From the NCBI RefSeq assembly GCF_032062135.1, contig NC_092861.1, positions 135,295,261-135,359,260 on the forward strand: a DNA stretch of 64,000 nt, given 5' to 3'. The position numbers were made by a program, and so were the translations under genes. The DNA comes from Pyxicephalus adspersus. Taxonomy: Eukaryota > Chordata > Amphibia > Anura > Pyxicephalidae. The notes below the pieces were generated by a model. The model made no database searches and was not told where the DNA came from. It worked only from the letters and a program-made list of their open reading frames with translations. Below are positions 1 to 10,720 of this stretch, piece after piece. Every line of letters begins with the position of its first letter. The stretch's first letter is position 1.

Positions 1-1674
1 AAAAAAAAACAATGCAGCCTTTAAATCTTGGGACCAGCAAGCTACAAAGTAATAGAAATTTGTTTTGGGTTTGGATACATTTTAATAAATGCTACTATAC
101 TTATACTTTAATTTTAAACTTCACTGCGTGTCTCCGTATGCCGTAGGCAGGGGAAGACCCTATGCTGTGCATGGCAGTGGTGCGCATTGAAGATCACTGG
201 ATTGAGGATTTTGTACAAATGCCAGATAATTCTCGGCATGTGTACAGAGGTGCCTTGACACCATTCATCAGTCTGCCAGGGTGGATTGGTGCCATGTGTA
301 ACGGTTCTGCGTGTACAGCGCTCATTTGTTCACCTGTCCCTGTGGGCTACCCCCTGCAGAGTGGCTGCATTCATTACAGGCCAACTTGTACCGAAAGGTA
401 CCGATATTTTTTAGGAAAACCTAAAGCTTTACCCCTGCATTTACCCACATTCACATGTGGAATCTGATGCCCATATCAGTAAAGAAAAAAAAGACACGTT
501 CCAGCTTTCTTTCAGCAGATTGATGAAGCATTCATTTTACAATAAGTATTCAAAAAAAAATAACTATTCTTCCATCTTCACTAAATTCTTGTAATACCTT
601 GAGTATCTTCCACTCATGTAAAACTTTGAAGGCCAAAAAACTGAAAAAGCGTTACATATAGATTTAATGTAAAAACCCTAAAAACAGGGTTTTTATACTT
701 TATTAATTGTCTTATCCAATACAAAATACCCAAAGTCTCAAAGCAACAAGCTACAAAGGGTAAATATGACTTCTTAAGGGCTCTTGCCGATCTGCAGAAA
801 GCTAAACAAAAATAAAATCAATATAGTTTTACAGACCCATTTTTCAAAAGCTTCTAAAAACCAATTTACATGGAGAGTTGTCAGTTAGAGTTTAAGACTG
901 AATCATCGAATACACATGGCTCAGAACACAAACATGAAGAAGCAAAAGAATGTGTTTGATATATAAAAATACTAAATTCAAGTCGCCTTAATGTCACATT
1001 AAGCATCTAACAACAGAGCAAACTAAATAATACACTAACTTCACAATATAAAAATCTGTATTTATGGCAAATCAAAAAATCAATTTTCCCGTCTAGTCTG
1101 TTTGTTCCAAAAATGAACGGATTATTGTTAAAGCTGAACTTCAGGCAAACTGCTTGATACGCGCATCAAAATATTGTTTATACAAACATAGGTGCAAAAG
1201 CCAATCTCCTATATTATACTGTAGTTAGTAGTTCAGCTACTATGTTATGTTTTATGCTGGTATAATGTAATATTCTTTCCTGTGAATCTAAATAGTTATG
1301 ATGTGATTTTTTTTTTTCAAATAAAGTTTTTAGCCATGTGCCCATTGTGACCTTTTCTGCTAAAAGACATGCAGCAATTCTCTAATAATACATAAATGGG
1401 GGATATTTTACCCAATTTTTATTTCTGTTCATCTAATGCTGAAATTTGAACATCTTTGGCACACAGCCCAGCCCTGTCTAGAAGGGCAAGAACCTTGACT
1501 ATTTGTAACACTTACAGGTGTCTTCCCCATCCCCAGTCTATAATTGGCCAGTGAAAAAAAGATAAAAAAGCAGACAGGTGAGCTCTTCTGCCTTCTACTC
1601 CTATCAGCATGCCTCTTGTTATGCCTCACAATAATTTGATCTTTGCGATTTAAATCTTGAATTTAATAAATACA
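1..1674. other. AT-rich non-coding DNA, probably GTF2A1L intron
   Basis: No exon of the expected TFIIA acidic region or C-terminal domain is visible on the minus strand. A less AT-rich stretch at about 120-430 has a 101-codon open frame on the plus strand (162-467) with no recognisable domain; I think it is part of a dispersed repeat. The rest is AT-rich, with A/T homopolymer runs. Confidence 0.5.
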
Positions 1675-1790
1675 TTTAAAGATGAAAGCTCCACCTTTAA
1701 AACTTGTGGATTAGGCAGGGCATTACTGCAGAAAGGGACAGACAATGTTCCTTCTGCAAAAACCATTCTTACTTGCCACATCAATCCGGT
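1675..1790 (+). repeat. Fragment of dispersed MITE-like family A
   Basis: Contains the family core 'gcagaaagggacagacaatg' followed by 'ttccttctgcaa' and 'cttacttgcc'. The same core recurs near 10430, 19070, 29900 and 50750. It is a short remnant of the element best seen at 10386-10720. The open frame at 1781-1966 on the minus strand overlaps it and is not supported as a gene. Confidence 0.5.
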
Positions 1791-3714
1791 GAACTGTCAA
1801 AAACACTGAACTGCGCATCAGGATTGCCGAATTCAGAATAGTATTCTCGGATTGGTGGATGAACAATGAGATTATCTTGTTTAATGTTGAGTTTTCTATA
1901 GATAAATGCTGGTTTAGGTATCAACACAGCATCCCCACCAATACTTATATGTGACAATATGCACACCAGACTCTACTTATACCCTCCTAAACTCATCGCT
2001 TCAGAAAGTTATTCTGAAGGGATTACACTTTACCGAGTCTGCCATTGTAGTGGTGATGTAAGCAAAAGGGTTCATTATCGGATGAAATATTTTCCCAGCC
2101 AACAAAAGCACTGATAATTCTTAAACTGCTGAAAGCATTTGGAGCTGCATGATGAAAATAGGAGATCTCCTTTCAGAAGACTTTTTTAATAGGTGTAACC
2201 GGTATAAAGAATTGGCAATTTAATTAAAGATGGTGGATATGAAGAAGTATGTGCAATGGTAATAATTATTAGAACCCCATATTAGACAACACCCAGATCA
2301 ATTGCCTCAAGGCCCTTTGGAAGATAAACCTCACCAAGAATTTTAGCTTAGATGGGGAATACCATCTAAAAAAAAAAAAAAAAAAAAATTATAATATATA
2401 TATATACACACACACATATAAATAAACACACAATTTTTTTTCAGGTATGCTACAGGCTCTCCCATATTCCCACCTTAATGCTAATATACCATGACCCATG
2501 TTGTTAAGGAGGCTCTCCTTTTACATTAATACAATTTACATCACTTCTGTGTTTAAAGGTGAACTAAACAGTCCATCTATCAGAGTAAAGTGTCCCAGCT
2601 CATCAGATGATGCTACATTGTAAAAATTACGATGACATTATGAAGAGATTTTCTAAAAGAGGTTACAACCTCACAAGCTGTAACAAAGGCTGATGTTAAT
2701 GACACTGCAAGCCTTGATCTATAGAACGTGGAAAATGATTACCCTTTATTTATTGGCTAATATAGACCTCAATCACAATTTGATTAGGTACTTCGTTGTT
2801 AAACAATGAAACATAGGGCATCATTCACCCAACTTGCCTAAGAATATAGATTCATAGAAAGAGAGATAGCAAAGAAAAACTATTAACTATAAAGGTCCAG
2901 TCAAGCTATTTTTTAGGTGCATGAGATCTTATTAAAAAATCTCCTGTTTTATTTTCCTGATAAGAATTATATATTTAAAAGGGGCAATTGCCTGGAATAA
3001 TGGCCCCCTTTAACGTTTAACTTATTTATTGTTTTTATACAGCATTTTAACCAACATCCTGCTTTTAAAAACAGTCAATAAACAGCATATAGATTTCTCA
3101 CAACTAAGGTCGTCAACAAAAAGTTTATTTCTGTATATTAGAACACTGGGCTCCCATAAGTGTTGGATTTCAGGATCTATATGTTAAATAATGGCAGGCT
3201 CCCCAGCTTTTCTACATTTGGGAGCAAACATAACTAGTAATTACTAACAAAGAATTAATGAGATTTACTCATTTTAAAAAGAATAGCACTTATATTGCAG
3301 CAAAAAATATGCTAAGAGACAAAACTGTGACCTGTAACACACTTCCACTCACACTCCACACTGTTTTATACACAGCATTTCAATGGCAGTAACACCCTGC
3401 ATTTGTAATCAAGTAACAATCATCACTGGATCAGACAATCCGATTAAACTTTTTCTTGTGAATAAAACCATCTAATAAAATTTGGGAAAGGTGAGAATTT
3501 TTTCTTGTAAATGTGTTACATTTTTTAGGAGGCTGTATAGTGGTATATGGCATTTATTATGGTTAGGAGTAAAAAAAACAAAATTAACAGACCCGTTTTG
3601 TCACAGATTTGATGTACTCACTGTCTTATCAAGGTGATAACAGGCCAATACGTAGAAAGGGATGATAGATTGGTGTAAGGCCTTGTATATAAGAGAAGAT
3701 CCAGCGCCACTAAC
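1791..3714. other. Intronic AT-rich DNA with low-complexity tracts
   Basis: There is no coding signal. An A-run followed by (TA)n and (CA)n tracts occupies about 2368-2432. The rest is unremarkable AT-rich sequence on both strands. Confidence 0.5.
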
Positions 3715-3732
3715 TGGTTAACTAGTTAACCA
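3715..3732. repeat. 18-bp perfect palindrome
   Basis: TGGTTAACTAGTTAACCA reads identically on both strands, and includes the sites GTTAAC twice and ACTAGT once. There is no surrounding inverted repeat beyond these 18 bases. Confidence 0.8.
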
Positions 3733-3953
3733 AACCAATCTGTTCTTTGTTTGTTTCACACTCTAAAGATAAAAAACAATGCACATGGGTACAATATCCT
3801 ACCCTTTGGATTTTTTTCCCCCCCCAAAAGAAAAGGTTCATGGATTTTTGATTTGAGCCAAGTTTTCGGAAAGGTGGTCAGAACAAACAGCAAACCATAT
3901 CATAGATAAACATAGACAGGCACAGACAAACTGATCTTATAAAATGTATTTGA

Positions 3954-4173
3954 CCCTGATTTATGAAAGCTCTCTAAGGCTGGAAAGAATACACTTTCAT
4001 CAATGAAGCTGGGTGATCCAGCAAACCTGAAATGGATCTGGTCCAGGATTCAAAACATTTGCTAGCAAATAGCAAATGATTTTTAAAAATCCATTTAAAT
4101 GTTTTCCGGAACACCCAGCTACATTTCTGAAAGTGTATTCTCTCCAGCCTTGGAGAGCTTTATTAAATCAGGC
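3954..4173. mobile_element. Palindromic MITE, about 220 bp
   Basis: The left arm (about 3954-4040) starts 'ccctgatttatgaaagctct' and runs through 'aatacactttcatcaatgaa' and 'gctgggtgatcc'. The right arm (about 4090-4173) is its imperfect reverse complement ('aaagtgtattctctccagcc', 'gagctttattaaatcagg'). A foldback structure with no coding capacity is typical of non-autonomous DNA transposons. Confidence 0.75.
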
Positions 4174-4239
4174 CCTTTGCCTCAAGCAGGTGGTGCATTG
4201 ACTACAGAAAAAGTTTTTAGGTCAATGAACAGAATATGT

Positions 4240-5060
4240 AAGGACAAGCCAAGCACAAAAGTCCATGACAAGGGTAGCTCAGACTTTCTATCCCGTCCTT
4301 CACCACCACCATCAGAACCTCCGCCTCCCCTCGACCCCCCACCTGCTTACCAACCACTCCTCCACCATTAAATACCCAGACACCAATCCTGGATTTAATT
4401 TGGCTGGCAAGCAGCCGTTTAATTAAACACCATTAAATAAATTAACCATTCAAGTACAAATAAATAAATACATTTACACTTTTAATATGCAAGCATACAT
4501 TACCATAACATTCCATTATTATTACTGAACCGGGATTATATAATGCAAACATATTACATTGAATGTAACCTATTTAACCAACAACCTAATTCCTCCCTTT
4601 TATTATTACCTAACCATAACAATATCCATAATGCTATCAAACTCTATACTCCCGGTTATACACCCAAACAACCAGGCTGCAGGTCTCAGTAGGCAAAATC
4701 CGCACCCAACAGGTTTTTAATTCTTCCAACATCTCCATCTTGGCCCTTAGGCCCCCCAGCACCACCTCAGGAGCCATAATTATCTGTTCACCATAAAGGA
4801 GAGACCCCACCAAAGAGTATCCCCCGGCCAAATTCCACCACTTTACTAATGCACTGGATCCTTGCCTTCCAAGACCCCAACCGCTAAAATTAACCACACT
4901 TTCAAATTAAAATTATAACTATAAAAGGGGTGGGTGGGAAACTTTTTCTTACAAAAGAGGGCCTTTCACTTCCATCCAGCCCCTTTTAACTCATCCTATT
5001 CCTAATGCTCTCCTACCCCACTTTTATTAACCCTTAACACCCCTGGGCTAGGCCTCCCAC
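4240..5060 (+). repeat. Unclassified long interspersed repeat, first copy
   Basis: A C-rich, CCACC-rich stretch (4290-4370) is followed by an AT-rich block rich in TTAA and AATAAAT (4380-4620) and then pyrimidine-rich sequence (4640-5060). The same order of compositional blocks is seen in reverse orientation around 31180-32400. No open frame has recognisable homology: the 86-codon minus frame at 4637-4897 and the 90-codon plus frame at 4099-4371 show no domain. I cannot name the family. Confidence 0.35.
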
Positions 5061-5121
5061 CCCTGTCATGTGGCCCTATGCCTACAGGCCTCTCTAACAA
5101 TTTGCAATAATGGTTTAAGGT

Positions 5122-5345
5122 AATGTTTCATAACCAGGGTTCCTCCTGAGGTTGCTAGGAGTTCTGACTCAATTTTCACCTTAAAAGTTAGTTTGGGTGA
5201 CACCAATGATCTTTTTGGCTATCTGTAAGTGTGACTTTCTTCTCCCTGACCACCCTGCCAATGTACCATAGGTTGTGGATATAGTAATCATAGCAAGGGT
5301 TGCAATCATAGCAAGACCTGAAAGTTATTTTAAGGCTGTGTACAG
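5122..5345 (+). mobile_element. hAT-like MITE family D copy
   Basis: Starts 'aaccagggttcctcctgagg' and continues through 'gacaccaatgatctttttgg' and 'gtgtgactttcttctc' to 'aaggctgtg'. The same order of blocks occurs at 8170-8410 (minus), 22990-23218, 54427-54522 plus 55020-55048, and 63893-64000. The 5' end resembles 'cagtgtttctcaacc' seen in other copies, typical of hAT-type termini. Confidence 0.65.
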
Positions 5346-6135
5346 AAACTACAGAAACAACTCTAGCATCCAAACGCATTGTCACCAGATCTTCAGACCT
5401 TGCTTAGTTCCAACAAACTGAACAATACTCACAAAGTAATCATTAAAGGTATGCCATAATTAATAAATTATTTATTCCCACCACAGGGGATTCAAAAGAG
5501 TATGACTGTGCTTTTTATACACCAAAACCTATTCCAATGGCCTTATGACTAAGTACTGGTAATAATACAATGGGTCAAGGTGCAGTTGTGCTTTTTCATA
5601 TGGCCTTATGACTAAATACTGGAAATTTGAAATGGGTCAAGGTGCAGTCGTGCTTCTTTGCTCCTTATCTGTGTTGGGATGTGAATAAAGCACTTGCTGA
5701 ATATGACATGCCGGATGACTATTTTTGAGATAAAAAAAACCCACAATCTGAATGTCCAGTAGTCTTCTTATATTTTCCTGATTAATGTGCTGCAGACCTA
5801 AGTAACAACCAGCAGATGGTGAAGACACAGAGCTAGTCATTACAAATTAGCAGAAGCATGCAGCTCTGTCCCAGGTTTGAGTAAGATACCATGTGCTAGT
5901 AAGACACCTAATGTAAAATTCTTGTGTTGGGACAACTGTAAATCTTTTACTAAGCATTGCCGAGTCCATAGCTCTTTAGAATACCAGTTTGGTCTTAATC
6001 TACCCTCTGATACTGTAAGGAACACATAGGATTCATGGGATCCTTTATGAATAGTAACCCAGTGCTACATTCAGTGTTTGAAAAACAGAATGGAGAAATA
6101 AAATGCATAAAAAGCTAAACCTCACGACAACTCAC
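5346..6135. other. Intron sequence 3' of the large GTF2A1L exon
   Basis: There is an internal near-duplication: 'ccttatgactaa-tactgg' followed by 'aatgggtcaaggtgcag' occurs at about 5540-5590 and again at about 5600-5650. No exon signal matching the acidic or C-terminal TFIIA domain is seen. Minus-strand open frames at 5637-5840 and 5840-6025 have no recognisable domain. Confidence 0.45.
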
Positions 6136-6743
6136 CTTTTCAGATAAATTTGTGGTCTTGTTTTCCAGTGGTATATTTTTATTCCCATTGTCAGCTTCGT
6201 CATCCAGCAATATCAGCTCCATGACATTATCAGAAACCTGGGATTTTAATAGGCTTGAGCATTCATTTTCTATCTGTCCTTGAACTGTCTGAGCCATGTT
6301 TAAGTTATTCTGCAAAGATTCAGAGTTATCAGCCAAGGTTAATTCTGTCTGCTTGGGACTAAACAGCAGTGGTGGCATATCATTACAATTTTTTTCTTTT
6401 AAACCATTCAGTGGATGATTAAGCACATTACTTACAAGTTGCTGCTTCTGCATTTCAACATTCTGCTGAATAAATGGTCCTCCATTAGCATTTCCACAAA
6501 TATTATCCAAAGTGTTTTCTACCGCAGTTGTTTTGACAGCCTCAGTAAACCTGTTTGTTTGAGTCACGTGTGGCTGCTGCCAGTTGGGTCCACCTTGAAT
6601 ATTTCCACCAAATTGGGTGTTTGTGGCTGGTCTCGGAGGACGGTTAATGTGCTGAAAGTACTGCTGAACCGGCTGCTGAAGAATTCTTGGTGCTCCAGGG
6701 GCTTGAGTTACCATTACTGGCACAGTCACTTTGTAAAGCTGAC
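6136..6743 (-). CDS. GTF2A1L: GTF2A1L large exon, divergent middle region (probable coding exon 6)
   Basis: A 608-bp exon with acceptor tttcacttag (AG at 6744-6745) and donor gtgagt (GT at 6134-6135). Residues 1-25 (Q-L-Y-K-V-T-V-P-V-M-V-T-Q, then an ILQQPVQQ-F block) are strongly conserved with human GTF2A1L. The remainder is Asn/Gln-rich and divergent, ending in a short acidic stretch and phase 0. Where human GTF2A1L has E-I-I-Q-V-D-G, this exon reads E-L-I-L-L-D-D (LLDD at 6199-6210), so the Taspase-1 recognition core is not conserved. The conserved acidic tail and the beta-barrel domain that contacts TBP are encoded by later exons that are not in the window. The exon is fully open, with no frameshift or stop. 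Confidence 0.95.
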
Positions 6744-6794
6744 CTAAGTGAAATAATTCAAACACAAAACATTTCATAGATACAAATCATGGAG

Positions 6795-6958
6795 GAATAA
6801 ATCAGTTGATGAAAAAACATGGTCATTCAGTATTTTTAGGTAGTCCACTGACGTTATTTTTTGGGCACCACCGGTGAACCTACCCTGACCAACTGAAGCA
6901 ACCGCAGATCAAAACACTGCCCCCACAGGCTTGGAGACTTATTTGGCCAAGCAGTGTA
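6795..6958 (-). mobile_element. Tc1-like transposon remnant in the 437-bp intron
   Basis: About 160 bp resembles the terminal part of the element at 44400-44929. Both share a region around 'ttttttgggcac', then 'ctgaccaactgaagcaa', then 'aacactgccc', and end in a terminal repeat of the type gg-cagtgta (ggccaagcagtgta here). Only one end is preserved, so it is a truncated, immobile copy. It lies wholly inside the intron between two GTF2A1L exons. Confidence 0.7.
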
Positions 6959-7180
6959 CTTTAATGTGAGCTTTCAAGTTGTCTTATGCTTAGATGTGGA
7001 CAATGGACATTGTCAACTATTATTTCAGCATATGCTTCATCAACATGAATGAGACATTCAACGCTGAAGAATCACCTGCAAAGTCACTCCAGCAGTTGCA
7101 AACTGAACCAACATTGGCGGGGGTTGATTTTAGAGTGTTCCACAGGTCAGTTAAGTAAAAATCTGAAACCACCAACTTAC

Positions 7181-7274
7181 CAGAAGCAGTTTGCACAGTC
7201 ATCCCAGCTGGTAGGTGGATTGGATATGTGATACCATGTGGTAAAGTATATGAACTATTTGACCCCGATGAATT
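7181..7274 (-). CDS. GTF2A1L: GTF2A1L exon with the YPIHxPAGxTxQTxSG block (probable coding exon 5)
   Basis: A 94-bp exon (31 codons plus one base) after a ttttccag acceptor (AG at 7275-7276). It encodes a Ser/Asn-rich start and then Y-P-I-H-L-P-A-G-M-T-V-Q-T-A-S-G, one of the most conserved linker motifs of TFIIA alpha/beta and its paralogue, before a gtaagt donor (GT at 7179-7180). The split Gly codon at its end is completed by the next exon and continues directly into Gln-Leu-Tyr-Lys-Val, as in the human protein. The following intron is only 437 bp and holds a Tc1 remnant. Confidence 0.93.
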
Positions 7275-8169
7275 CTGGAAAAACAATAAATACATTTATA
7301 ATTAGGTAAAACCAAAATTAAAGAACAAATAACATTTTCCTACATCTTATTAAATGAAAACTTGTTTAAAAAAAACACTCTTTGTAAATGAAATTGTTCA
7401 GCACAGATTATCATTTAATATAGATATATGTGCAACAATTATGTCCACTGGTATCCACAAACAATGCAGTTTGTTTCCACTCAGAATTAGGACAAAAGTA
7501 TCTGTCCGCTTTTAGATTTTCATTAATGTAAGCAAGTATATTGGTGAATGTGCTCTCTAAAAGGTCATTCCCTAGCTATATAAATACACCAACTATAGAA
7601 ATGATTCCCCTTGGGAACTAAAAAAGAAATTGCATGATTAGTTAACCACTCTATAATTTAGGGTTGTCTTTTCAACGAACAGATTTCAAACCTTTTTCTG
7701 CATTTCTTTATTAGATCAATAATGTAGGGGTAAGAATTCAGCCCACCCCCCGCCAAGGATTTAAATGTAGGATTGCTACTCAATCTAACTTGACCCAAAG
7801 TCATCTATTGAGCGGGGATTTTTTTCTGTCTCAGATTGTGGATTTATTTGTTGCACTAAAATAAATCACCACACCTAACAAACTGAAATACATCATAAAG
7901 TGGTGGAACCAGACAAGGAAGTAGCAAAACAAATCTGTAGCCCTGCAGAGACAAGACTTTGAATTAAAATCTAGCCATGGACTATGTTAATACAGTTTTA
8001 AAGTTCTCTCCATGTTGTTTCCTGCTTGTGTTTAAGTTTTTTTTTTACCAAAGCCAAAAATAATCTTGTAGAACTTTTTTGCCTAATAGGGTGTGCATGT
8101 GATTAGAAATCGTATAGAAATGTTTTTTTTTTTTTTTTAAATAAAGATATTGATATGAATGGTTCAAAA

Positions 8170-8410
8170 TTAGACTCTCTCAACTTTTTTTTATGTGGGA
8201 GAACCCTTGAAATAAACTGTATAGATTGTTTTTCTGCTATAATTACTATATCAACAGCCCGCAGTACTTTACTTTGCTGGTCAATGGGAAGAATGGTACC
8301 TTTAGAGATACTCAAAAAAATCATTGGATTCAGTTAATCTGACCTGACAGGCAAAATTGCCTCGGAACCCCTAGCAACCTCTAGAGGAACTCTAGTTGAG
8401 AAACACGGTT
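8170..8410 (-). mobile_element. hAT-like MITE family D copy in GTF2A1L intron
   Basis: Read on the minus strand it starts near 'gtgtttctcaactagagttc', passes through 'gaggttgctaggggttcc', a degenerate 'ccaatgatttttttgagtat' block and 'gttgatatagtaattatagc', and ends near 'aaaagttgagagag'. These blocks parallel the copy at 5122-5345. It is inside the 1219-bp intron, about 85 bp from the exon at 8494. Confidence 0.6.
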
Positions 8411-8493
8411 CCAAAAAATGTGTTAATAGCTGCCAAGTACTACATAACCCCAAAAAAGAATAAAGAATATTGTTACAGCCATATACTACTTAC

Positions 8494-8540
8494 CATATCT
8501 GTTCCTGTAAAATTGGAAACATTTCTATTTCCTTGGAGAA
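8494..8540 (-). CDS. GTF2A1L: GTF2A1L short linker exon (probable coding exon 4)
   Basis: A 47-bp exon flanked by a pyrimidine-rich acceptor (tttctttcag; AG at 8541-8542) and a consensus donor gtaagt (GT at 8492-8493). With the phase-1 base from the preceding exon it encodes 16 residues, V-L-Q-G-N-R-N-V-S-N-F-T-G-T-D-M, a polar linker. Sequence similarity to mammals is low here, as expected for the divergent linker. The support is the clean splice sites, the 47-bp length that restores phase 0 exactly, and its position between two firmly identified exons. It is too short to stand as an isolated reading frame. Confidence 0.8.
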
Positions 8541-8806
8541 CTGAAAGAAAGAAATAATATATTTGCAAAAATAAATAAAAAAAAATCTTAAAAATACACA
8601 TCCAGGTATTTTTCAATCATGCCTGACCTAGCTCTTTAAGGACAATTACTTAATTAGCTGCTTGACTAACAGAGCATTTTAGATATATTGTTACAAAAAA
8701 TGCAAAATGGTCCAGCAATCTTTTGAGCTAGAAAAACGGAAACAAACCCTATAATTAGGCTATAAAAATAGTAAATTATAAAATAGGAAAACAGATAGCT
8801 GAAAAT

Positions 8807-9245
8807 TAAAGTAGAACTAAACTAGAAAAAAAATTCTCACCTTTCCTTTGATCTCTCAGGAGCTTTTCTGGATTGGGTCCTGTGCTGTCCTCTTATCCAC
8901 TGGGCTCCACCATCTTTTATCTTCTTCCGGCTTCTACCTATGTTACCTGTCCTTACACCTCGCAAGCAAAAAATTGGATGATGTAGCCTGCTGTAATCTC
9001 ACTGCGCATGTGTGAGATCTGCTTTTTGTCCCCCACCCCCACTAAAAAAAAAGCACATGTTTGACCTGAAGTATCCACAGAAGAAGCAGCCAGAAGCCAC
9101 CTTGTTGTGACTTGGATATCCCAGGAGGCCTGGAGCTCCCATTTTGTCTTTATCCCTGTGGCACTTCACCTTTTTTTTCAAGGGGTTTTGTTTTAATTCC
9201 CTCATCCCCCCAAAAAAAATGTTGTGGTAGGCCAGCTTTAAATGC
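8807..9245 (+). mobile_element. MITE-like family B copy
   Basis: Begins 'taaagtagaactaaac' and contains 'cttctcacctttcctttgat'-type sequence, 'cttcttccggcttctac', 'gatgtagcctgctgtaa', 'ctgcgcatgtgtgagatc' and a purine/pyrimidine-rich 3' part. It ends near 'ggccagctttaaatg'. Blocks in the same order occur at 52915-53345 and 54523-55018. It is in the intron between GTF2A1L exons 8494-8540 and 12039-12162. Confidence 0.55.
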
Positions 9246-10385
9246 TTTGTTCAACAATTTGCAAAATTTATGTGAAAAAAAGAAATGTAAAATGGGAGTT
9301 TAAATTAATTTAGGATAGTTCATCAAGATCACACCACACATTTATCAGAAATAAAACAGGACACAGACAATATTAGTGATACCTTTCATTAAAAGAAGAA
9401 TGGACAATAAATTATTTTATTGTAAAATAATGTGAGGATAAAGATTTAGTTATAAAATGTAAACCAAACTAATGGTGTACTTTGAACGTTTCTCATTTTT
9501 TTCAAGTGACTTGTATCTTACCAGAACACAGCTGTTCATATGAACTGTTTTTGCACTTTGCATGAACCCCATAAATCTGCAAAATGTTTGTTCAGTTTGT
9601 TTTTTGACTCGACAAAGAGCAAAATGTGCTTTGATGAATTATTGAATGATATTAAAAAGCGTTGCTTAAAACTAATTTATACTATTACGCAGGGCATTAA
9701 GCATAACCTCATAACTTCTTTCCAGCTTTTATTCTTACAATTACATCTAAGGCATGGGAGGGGTGATTATTAATATTGAGCAACAAAAAAATCCATCTGC
9801 TAAGGATTCATGAGTTTAACAGAAAATAAAAAAAAAAAAATCTGTGAAATTAGGTAATAGGCGCTTTAAGGGCTTTTTGTGTAGGTGGCATGGATTTTAG
9901 TAACTGTTGCCAATGCATTTATAGTGAAAATTTTAAAAATGTATTAAAAGAAGCAACCTAAACCCAGAAGAATAAGAATAAATTAATTTTATATATTCTG
10001 GGTGAGAGGAAGGAGAGTAGCAGCAGCAGGTGATAATATTGGTAGATGAACTTCCAAAACAAATTAAAAAAATATTAAGATAACTCCCCACCGAACCCCC
10101 CAGTACAAATGTCTGAATGCTGATTTTGCTTGAAGACAATATATGGGCAGCTAAAAGCACATAAGCTAAGGTCAACCTTCCTGTACCCAAAGCCAACAGT
10201 CTGATACACATTTAGAAGGTGATGTCATTTGCCAGTTGTCAGTGGAGACTGAACAGGAATGTACCAGTATAGCAAAAATGAGTGAATTCAGAATTCTGGT
10301 TTAAGACTGCACACTTCATAATCAATGGATTATGGATTAGAGGGCCATGGAACAGCTGAATAAAAAAAAAAATCAATGATTACCT
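9246..10385. other. Intronic AT-rich DNA, nothing recognised
   Basis: No splice-site-bounded open frame with recognisable similarity. Small frames at 9540-9773 (plus) and 9933-10211 (minus) show no domain. Confidence 0.45.
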
Positions 10386-10720
10386 ATTAAAAGGGAACTA
10401 AAGTAAATTTGTGATCAGGCAGGGCTTTATTGCAGAAAGACCAGACAATGTCCTTTCTGCAGTAAGCATTGTTACCTGCCTGATTGCTTGCTGGAGCAAA
10501 ATCAATGAGCAAACACTCAATTTGCAATGGTTGTTGGGACACCCAGCAATCCTGGCTTTCTCTGCGGTTGATGGGGCTCATACTGTAATTTTCCCCTGGC
10601 CAATTAAGATCGTAACTAGGATGAGAAGAAAGGAGAAGGGAGAACAAGGAGGAAGAAGGAACACCCTGTAACAGAAACAGGGGCAGGTGAATACAGTGGG
10701 GTTTAGTTTGGTTTTAATGG
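10386..10720 (+). mobile_element. MITE-like family A, fullest copy
   Basis: Starts 'ttaaaagggaactaaagt' and ends 'ggtttagtttggttttaa', an imperfect terminal inverted repeat. The interior has 'tgcagaaagaccagacaatg', 'ttacctgcctgattgcttgc', 'gggacacccagcaatcc' and 'ctggccaattaagatcg'. Related copies or fragments lie near 1675, 12400, 19055, 21350, 23690, 24400, 29655 and 50715. It lies in a GTF2A1L intron. Confidence 0.6.

Noticed and set aside
1781..1966. 61-codon minus frame with protein-like composition
   Set aside because: It starts in family A repeat sequence, and no splice sites or known domain are seen.
1..6135. Possible C-terminal TFIIA exons (acidic tail, WKFYL-DG block)
   Set aside because: I scanned the minus strand for the reverse-complement patterns of these conserved blocks and found none; they probably lie beyond the left edge.
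6415..6747. 110-codon plus-strand frame
   Set aside because: Shadow of the GTF2A1L large exon on the opposite strand.
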